This document shows positions 57,706 to 64,000 of a DNA stretch of 64,000 nucleotides, one piece after another. The notes under the pieces were generated by a model. The model searched no databases and was not told the DNA's origin. It saw only the letters and a list, made by a program, of their open reading frames with translations. Positions within the stretch are counted from its first letter, which is position 1, and every line of letters begins with the position of its first letter. Made by a program: the position numbers and the translations under genes. The DNA comes from Podaxis mareebaensis (Eukaryota; Basidiomycota; Agaricomycetes; Agaricales; Agaricaceae): assembly GCA_018524725.1 (NCBI GenBank), contig JAEUWP010000226.1:1-64000 (forward strand), given 5' to 3'.

Positions 57706-58808
57706 TCGCGCCACGGGACGACAAGACGAGACCGCTTTTTATTTGTATCTTTTGTATTACTCCTGACGATGGTAACGATGATTGACTGGGTGTGTAAGGC
57801 TATGCAGTGGGATTGAATTTTAGAAGCCTTGAGGTGGCGGCTGAACCCCTCGTGTGTAAGTGTTAATTTTGTACACCAAACCGTTGGTTAATGATTAACG
57901 CTTCTTACATGCACGAAGGATGAGCTCAGGTTACATGTATTAATAAGTTGAGAGTTGGCTAAATAGAGCGTCGTGGTCCGCTATCTTGTGACACCGTCCT
58001 GGTAGCAACCGCATGTTACAATAAAAGGCGGAATGCCTCATAGTAGACTTGTTGACGACTCGGATACACTTCCCACTGTCATGGTTGGAGAGACTTTTCG
58101 CCCTCCAGTGCTCTCGTGTTCAGAATTCTGGCCGGATGCAGGGTTGATGTGCCTGACAATGGCAACTTATGATTGGGTTGCTTATTTACTTCGGCTAATC
58201 GAACATCGGCATGCTCTGCAGCGACTCCTAAATGCCAGTGCAGTGCCAATCCCTCACGAGGAAGATAATCATATCGTTAGTCAAACCAATGCTCTTGCTA
58301 GTCAGCTTTGCAGCTTTGACCAAGTTGTCGTTATGGAAACTCTTTCCATCTCCTCATACTCCATGACCAACGAGCGAGTGGATACATCGCCTCATTGATA
58401 TTTTCCATCCTCGAGAATAACTCTCCTTGAAATCTTGTCTCGGACCAGTTTCACTCATCAAGGTAGCTCTGACATCCTCCCACACTTCGGACATGCCACT
58501 GTTTTCAGGGAGTTTCGAACCACATAACAAGGACACGACCCTCCCATCATCAACCACCTCATCTAGGTCTTCGCTCACGTACACCACTCCTCACGAATCC
58601 ACCCAACTTCCTCACCCTTCCAGCGATTCTGAGCCCTCAGCCCTGTGGCATCACACCCTCCCACCGCAGACATTCTGCATACGACCCCTCTCACCCACAT
58701 CCCTATTACAACTCATCGCCCATCCTCCAATCCACGAAACCACGCCCCCGAACGCGATTTCTCTCAACACCAACACCTCCACAATTAGATACAGAAAATG
58801 CTCAACAA
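57706..58808. other. Intergenic, no gene assigned
   Basis: A 121-aa open frame (ATG 58033, stop 58398) and a Pro/Ser/Thr-rich frame after 58427 are present; neither shows a domain. The latter may be 5' sequence of the MFS gene. Confidence 0.35.
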
Positions 58809-60879
58809 ATGGGAACCACTTGTCAACACCCTCGTTGGTTCTATGGCCCCGCGCACTGCTCCGGCTCCCCTATCCAGCCAAAAACACCCTTGGAGCGCGA
58901 GATCTCCAGAGATGAACAACAGATGGAGATGTATGGCGGTGACGCTGTCCGGGAACCTCCACCCAAGACACCCAGTTTGAACTCTTCAAGGAGCGGTTCC
59001 AGGCTACTGTCAGGGAGCTTTACTCATGGATTTGGCTTGGGGAGGAGGGGGACGGAAGGTGTACCGAGTCCAGTACCGAGTTCTTATAATGAGGAGCAAC
59101 GAGCCGAAGCTGAGGCTCAGGCAGAGATGCAGGCGAGGATCGGGGAAGGAGAGACACCCATAGCTGGACATGCATTCGTCTCGCCCTCGGCTACCCTCGA
59201 TGCAAATTTGGTTGGCTGGGACGGTCCCGACGATCCACAAAATCCGCAAAACTGGAGTCTAAAGTACAAGTGGTTTATCACCCTTATATGTATTATCATG
59301 ACCGTCAACGTGTACGTCTTTTCACCTATCTCACCTAATGTATCGGGCTTACGATAAGTTGGCAGAACATTCGCATCTTCTGCACCTCCCGCTATCACGA
59401 CAGGGATCATCCAAGAATTCGGCATTAGTCGCGAGGTGTCATACCTTGTGACAACAATGTTCCTCATCGGCTATGTACTTGGCGTGCGTCATTTACCTCG
59501 ACCGATTGCTCGCACCGAAATGCTAACCCTCACTGTAGCTGCTTTTCTGGGGACCAGGCAGCGAACTTATTGGCCGACGCCCCATGTTCATGGTCGATGG
59601 GTTTTTTGGGTGATGATGTTCTTTGCGGCAGGGTGTACGCTGATCACTGTTCCATTCTTGCCCGAGACATATGCGCCTGTTATTCTACTCAAAAAGGTAC
59701 GTTCCTGGCCCCTCCACTGCGTACGTTTTATTAACATCACTCACCCGCCCAGGTCAAACGGCTCCGAAAAGCAGATCCAATCGGAAACAAAACCCTCTGT
59801 GTCGAGCACGAGAAACAAGACTGGTCTATCCGAGGCATCCTCAGCCGTACTCTCCTCAGACCGTTCAAGATGCTCGCTATGGAACCCATCCTCGTCCTCA
59901 TCACAATCTACCTCTCGATTGTTTACGGACTCCTCTACACATGTACGCCCTCTTCCCCTTTGTGTCTCCACCCACATCGCTAACGTCTTGCTCGCAGTAT
60001 TCCAAGCCTTCCTGATAATTTTCATCCAACGACATGGTTTCACAATCTCCCAGGACGGTCTCATGTTCATTGGTGTCGGTATTGGAACCACCATTGGTTC
60101 GCTCATCAATTTCTGGACGTCAATGAACTACCCACAACTCATCGTCAAATGGCGTGGATTCCCGCCGGCAGAAAACAGACTGACTGGAGCGATGATTGGT
60201 TCGCCCGCGTTGGTGGTGGGGATTTTTGGATGGGGTGGACGGGCGAGTATAGTTCGATACCTTGGTATATTCCTGGGTTGAGCACGATCGTGGTTGGGAT
60301 TGGAATCAGTTTGATCTTTATGTCGTTTTTGGTGGGTTCCCAGCTTTGCGTTTGGTGTTTCGAGGAGGGCTGATTGGAGGGCGTGTTCGGTGCAGAGTTA
60401 TCTTGTGGATACGTATTTGTGCGTGATGTTCCCCTAAGTCATGTTGGGGCCTTTATAATGAGTCTTTCTAGGATGTATAGCGCATCCGCATTTGCAGCGA
60501 ACACGGTTTGTAGGTCTGCGGTTGCTGCTGCTTTCCCATTATTCACGGTACAAATGTTTGATGCTGTGCGTATCCTTCCGCAGCCATATTGATGTCTCTT
60601 TACTGAAAACTTGAATAGTTGGGAGTAAATTGGGCCTGTACGCTCATCGGGCTTGTTGGGGTGGTTTTCATGCCTAGCCCATTCTTGTTCTACAAGTATG
60701 GCGCAAGAATCAGAGAGAAGAGCCGGTTTGTACCTTGTGTTGTAAGTTACTACTTTATTGCGTTTCTGTAGCAATGGACGTTGACATCTTCGGCCCATAT
60801 ACAGGACTTGAAGATCAAGAAAGAATTTGAGGAAGAGGAGAGGAAGGAGAAGGTGAAGATGGCCGAGACAAAAGTATAA
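58809..60879 (+). pseudogene. MFS drug:H+ antiporter, internally deleted
   Basis: The N-terminus carries the DHA1-type block NLVGWDGPDDPQNPQNWSLK before helix 1. Spliced exons give TFASSAPPAITTGIIQEFGI and MFLIGYVLG, then LLFWGPGSELIGRRPMFM, the motif after helix 2. The next bases jump, in another frame, to GRWVFWVMMFFAAG, which normally follows helix 5: helices 3-5 are missing. The C-terminal half is well conserved (PETYAPVILLKK, KADPIGNKTL, GFTISQDGLMFIGVGIG, MYSASAFAANTVCRSA), but a second frame change falls at five Ts (60223-60227), before WTGEYSSIPWYIPG. No functional transporter can be made. Start codon uncertain; stop at 60877-60879. Confidence 0.8.
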
Positions 60880-61199
60880 TGTCTTGTTTTTGGTTTCTTT
60901 CGTTCCAGTACACTTTGAGATAAACAAAAAGACGTAGATACCTTCCGATTGACGAAAGGCTAGGCTGAGTAAGAAATAGAACAGCTGTAAGTCGAGCGTT
61001 GGCATGTAGACAGGAAATAAACGCACAATTACAAATTGAAAAAGGGATGCAAGTCACAAAGACGTAGGGCAACCAAGGAGCGAAACCTCTACGGAGAAAC
61101 AATGTCCATGGTCTCTCGGGCTCCAGTGCATCCAAACCACTTCTAATCGCTTCACTTGATGGAACTGGGATCCACTCCAGCAGCTTGGTGCTCATACTC
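60880..61199. other. Non-coding spacer
   Basis: Between the MFS pseudogene and the BRR2 relic. Nothing recognised. Confidence 0.45.
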
Positions 61200-63105
61200 C
61201 GCAAAGACCGGTCGGGGAGCGCAACTCGTGGAGACGTTGAAACACGGTATTGGGTACTGCCATGAGGCGTTGGATAAACAGGACAGGAGGATCGTACAAC
61301 GTTTGTTTGAGTCCGGCGCGATTCAAGTGCTCGTTGCCTCCAGGGTGCGTTACATCACTTTACATCACTTATGCTGTCACGCGATGAAACTATGGTGCTG
61401 GCATCCTGTAGGATACTGCCTGGAGCTTGCCCGTCGCTAGCCACATGGTCACCTCATCGTGGGCATACAATCCTATGATGGGCAGGGGCACCGCTATGTC
61501 GGTTATCCTGTTATAGACGTGCTACATATGATGGGTCGCGCGTGCTGATCAAGGGAAGACTCAAACAGTCGGTGTGTCCTGATGTGCCAACTTTCGCGAA
61601 AGGACTTCTGCCGACACACTTGTTACACCACTACTTCTTGGTGGAGATCGCTGTGAAGACCATCGAAAACAAGCAGAATGCTATGTAAGTTCGTTCCTCG
61701 TGTTCGTGGAGCGATTTAGCTGATGAACTTGTACTGTAGGATATCTTGACATGGACATATTTCTACCGCCGCATGACTCAAAATCCCAACTACTACAATT
61801 TACACAATGTCAGCCATCAGCACTTGTCAGACCATCTGTCAAAACTGGTGGAGAAATTCGAAATGGGTGAGTATTTTTATTGTAGTGACAAAGGCAGGAA
61901 GTTAACGCACTGAACAGAGCATGAGATGGACGTTTCGGCCCTCAACCTGGGCATGATCACCGCATACTATAACATTTCCTATACGTCTTCCCATCTCTGC
62001 ATATTGGAACATATACTGATATGATGGTGGACGTCACCGTCGAGGTTTACACCCTCTCTCTCAAGGAACGCACCAAGCTCAACGGTCTTCTCGAAGTTGT
62101 CTCATCATCTGCAGAGTTCTAAAGCATCCCTATCCGTCGTCATGAAGAAGTGCTACTCCGCTGCATTTGCGATCGGGTGCCTGTCAAGCTCGAGCACATT
62201 GACTTCCAGGCTCCCCATTTCAAGACCTTGCTCCTGCAGGCGCACTTTTCGCGGTTGCAACTCCTGCCTGATCTTGCTGCGGACCAGGTTCTTGTTCTTG
62301 AGAAGATCATGAACGTGTTGTCAGCACGCGCAGATGTCGTGTCTAATGCGTGGTTGAATGCTCTGGGTGCCATAGATCTCTCACAGATGTGCGTGCAGGC
62401 AATGCTGGAGAAGAATTCGTCGTTGAAGCAGATCCCATATTTCGAACCGGAGGTGAGTCGTTGATTTAGTACATCATGATACAGATCGGTGACTAATGTA
62501 TACATGACAGGTTATCAGACGATGCAATGAGGCGGGTATTGAGACAGTGCACGATATCATGGAAATGGAGGATGATGATCGTACGAAGCTGGTCCAGATG
62601 ACCTCGTCACAGATGTACGTCCTACCTTGCGCTGCGAGCCCATCGGAATTTTGACCGCTTTGTTTAGGCGTGAGGTTGCGATGTCCATCAATTCGTACCA
62701 CACCCTCGATGTCTCGTACGATCTCGTCAAAGGCGATTATACTCCCGCGCCTCTATCGCCCTCAAGGCTACCCTCGCACATGACGTTAACAAGGACGAAG
62801 GCACTGAGCAAACCGTCATCGCGCCATTTTATACATCGAAAAAAACTCACCAACTGGTGGGTGGTCTTTGGAGGCCGAGACAGTCGACAACTCTACGTCA
62901 TTAAAAAGGTCACTGACCAAGAGCCTCGTTGTCAAGCTCGAGTTTACGTTGCCTAAGGATACACACCGTCCACAACTCTGTCGTGGGTGACTCCTATGTC
63001 GGTGTTGATCACGGTATCGAGCCTGACCCAGTCGAGGTGGTAGAGGGAGGGGAGAGTTTGATAGTGGTGAGGGTATGGGGAGCGACGATGAGAAGTGATG
63101 AGTAG
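61200..63105 (+). pseudogene. BRR2: 5'-truncated BRR2-like helicase relic
   Basis: Pieces matching the C-terminal quarter of the U5 snRNP helicase Brr2 follow in order: [20 protein letters not shown] and [120 protein letters not shown], and VHDIMEMEDDDRTKLVQM. SYHTLDVSYDLVKGDYT and the start of the Sec63 Ig-like domain then follow. Numerous stops and frame changes interrupt these, with an unreadable section near 61430-61560. The intact gene encodes over 2000 aa, so only the end of helicase cassette 2 is here. Some original introns remain, so the copy arose by DNA duplication, not retroposition. Confidence 0.85.
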
Positions 63106-63485
63106 AAGAGTTCCGGGCACCATACAGTTTGTTTTTTTTTTCCGTCGATTTCATGTTTGCGGTGTATTGTAGCCATTGTAGATAATACATAGGTTTTGCG
63201 TCCTTATAATCCATGTGTGGTTGCTCAGAGTCTCGGTTGCGAGGACACGAAAACGTGCACAATCAAGCACACATCCAACGTGAGCAGACTTAAGAGCCAA
63301 TGCGCACTGATAGAGTGGATGAACGAGTGGGGTAAAAGTTGCAGGTTGATCAGTGAGAGGCGTAGTGAAATTAATTCGTCTTTTCTTATCCATGAGCATC
63401 TCCGAAAAACAGACGTGAGAAAGGTGACTGTTGGAGGGCTGAACGTGTGATGACATCGTAGCTCAAGTACTCACTCTTTCTGCTA
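63106..63485. other. Intergenic, no gene seen
   Basis: Promoter side of the uniporter-like gene; a T run lies near 63130. Confidence 0.45.
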
Positions 63486-64000
63486 ATGCTCACTGCGCAC
63501 TTGACATTGGCAGCATTCCGCCGTCATAGCCCTTCGTTAGTCGTAAAAACCAGAACATGGACAATTCCAAGGAGATTTAGTAGGGGAAATGCAGACTCAA
63601 ACAAACTCGGTGGGGGCAGGATACAGCATTCGGCGTTTATGGCAGAAAAGGGGCCAGATGCAAAATGGAGGTGGAACGGCGATGCGTTCGGTAATGGGAA
63701 TGGAAAAGACGAGTTGGAGGGAGTAGGTGAAGGCAAAGGTACGCTATTTCAACAAACACTAGTAGAGCTTCATTCACAATTCTGAACAGGAAAGCTCGAA
63801 CCGACATCATCGCACTTATTCAAACTCATCCTCCCACTCGGACATCTCTCCCATCCAACCAAGTGAAAGCAACACCACGAGTGCGAAACGCCGGTATCAG
63901 CACCACCCACAGTGTTCCTCCTCCACCCATCTCAACCGCTGTCCCATGTCGCAAGGTTGATGTTGTGATCCCTAGGGTCTCCTATGCCCGACGTGTCCTT
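63486..64000 (+). pseudogene. MCU: Mitochondrial calcium uniporter (MCU), 5' part, disrupted and cut by window edge
   Basis: Exon 63486-63738 encodes an Arg-rich, acid-poor N-terminus like a mitochondrial presequence (HLTLAAFRRHSPSLVVKTRT) and a Gly-rich linker. A 51-nt intron leads to GKLEPTSSHLFKLILPLGHL from 63790. The same frame continues as PPTVFLLHPSQPLSHVARLM, the start of the fungal MCU N-terminal domain (GKLxPTSxxLFKLILPL, LLHPxQPLS). Two in-frame TGA codons, near 63866 and near 63969, interrupt it, and I found no in-phase intron that removes them. The pore (DIME motif) would lie beyond the window. It may be a pseudogene, or there may be unusual introns. Confidence 0.55.

Noticed and set aside
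58033..58398. 121-aa plus-strand frame with an ATG
   Set aside because: No domain, no splice evidence and nothing recognisable. It could be a small gene, but the sequence alone does not support it.

Overview
The window is nuclear DNA of a filamentous basidiomycete, most likely an Agaricomycete. The evidence is genes split by many 45-60 nt GT-AG introns, several exons of 4-18 nt, intron-containing eukaryotic tRNA genes, and families typical of mushrooms (DUF6534 membrane proteins, a large one-ORF Ty3/gypsy polyprotein, fungal chitin deacetylase, carboxypeptidase S). No bacterial operons, CRISPR arrays or defence islands are present. Gene models were spliced by hand, and most were checked by adding exon lengths and reading phases.

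Left part (0-19 kb): a proline-rich EH-domain-like protein (minus), a decayed minus-strand locus, a multi-pass membrane protein, a GPR1/FUN34/YaaH acetate/ammonium transporter, tRNA-Glu(CTC), an F-box protein, a Zn2Cys6 transcription factor with a 13-nt exon, a DUF6534 membrane protein, an intron-containing tRNA-Leu(CAA), and a short secreted DUF4430-like protein.

Centre (19-40 kb): three head-to-tail indoleamine 2,3-dioxygenase genes, each with one phase-0 intron at the same place, form the most striking gene cluster. They are followed by a MYND-finger protein, an SR-kinase relic, a small secreted protein, the PP1 inhibitor YPI1, tRNA-Glu(TTC), cytochrome c, and a 16-exon carboxypeptidase S gene with a GC-AG intron.

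Right part (40-64 kb): a complete Ty3/gypsy retrotransposon with two 447-bp LTRs that look identical, so a very recent insertion. It lies directly upstream of a decayed chitin deacetylase, whose intact paralogue lies about 5 kb further on in the opposite orientation. Then come a conserved coiled-coil/membrane protein broken at a C9 homopolymer, an unknown 417-aa protein, a BEM46/ABHD13-type hydrolase, an MFS transporter with an internal deletion, a 5'-truncated BRR2 helicase relic, and the start of a mitochondrial calcium uniporter (MCU) gene at the right edge.

The genes are housekeeping or secreted/metabolic functions and do not form one pathway, except the tryptophan-kynurenine IDO array. 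The right 24 kb is rich in decaying gene copies, which suggests segmental duplication and decay around the mobile element.
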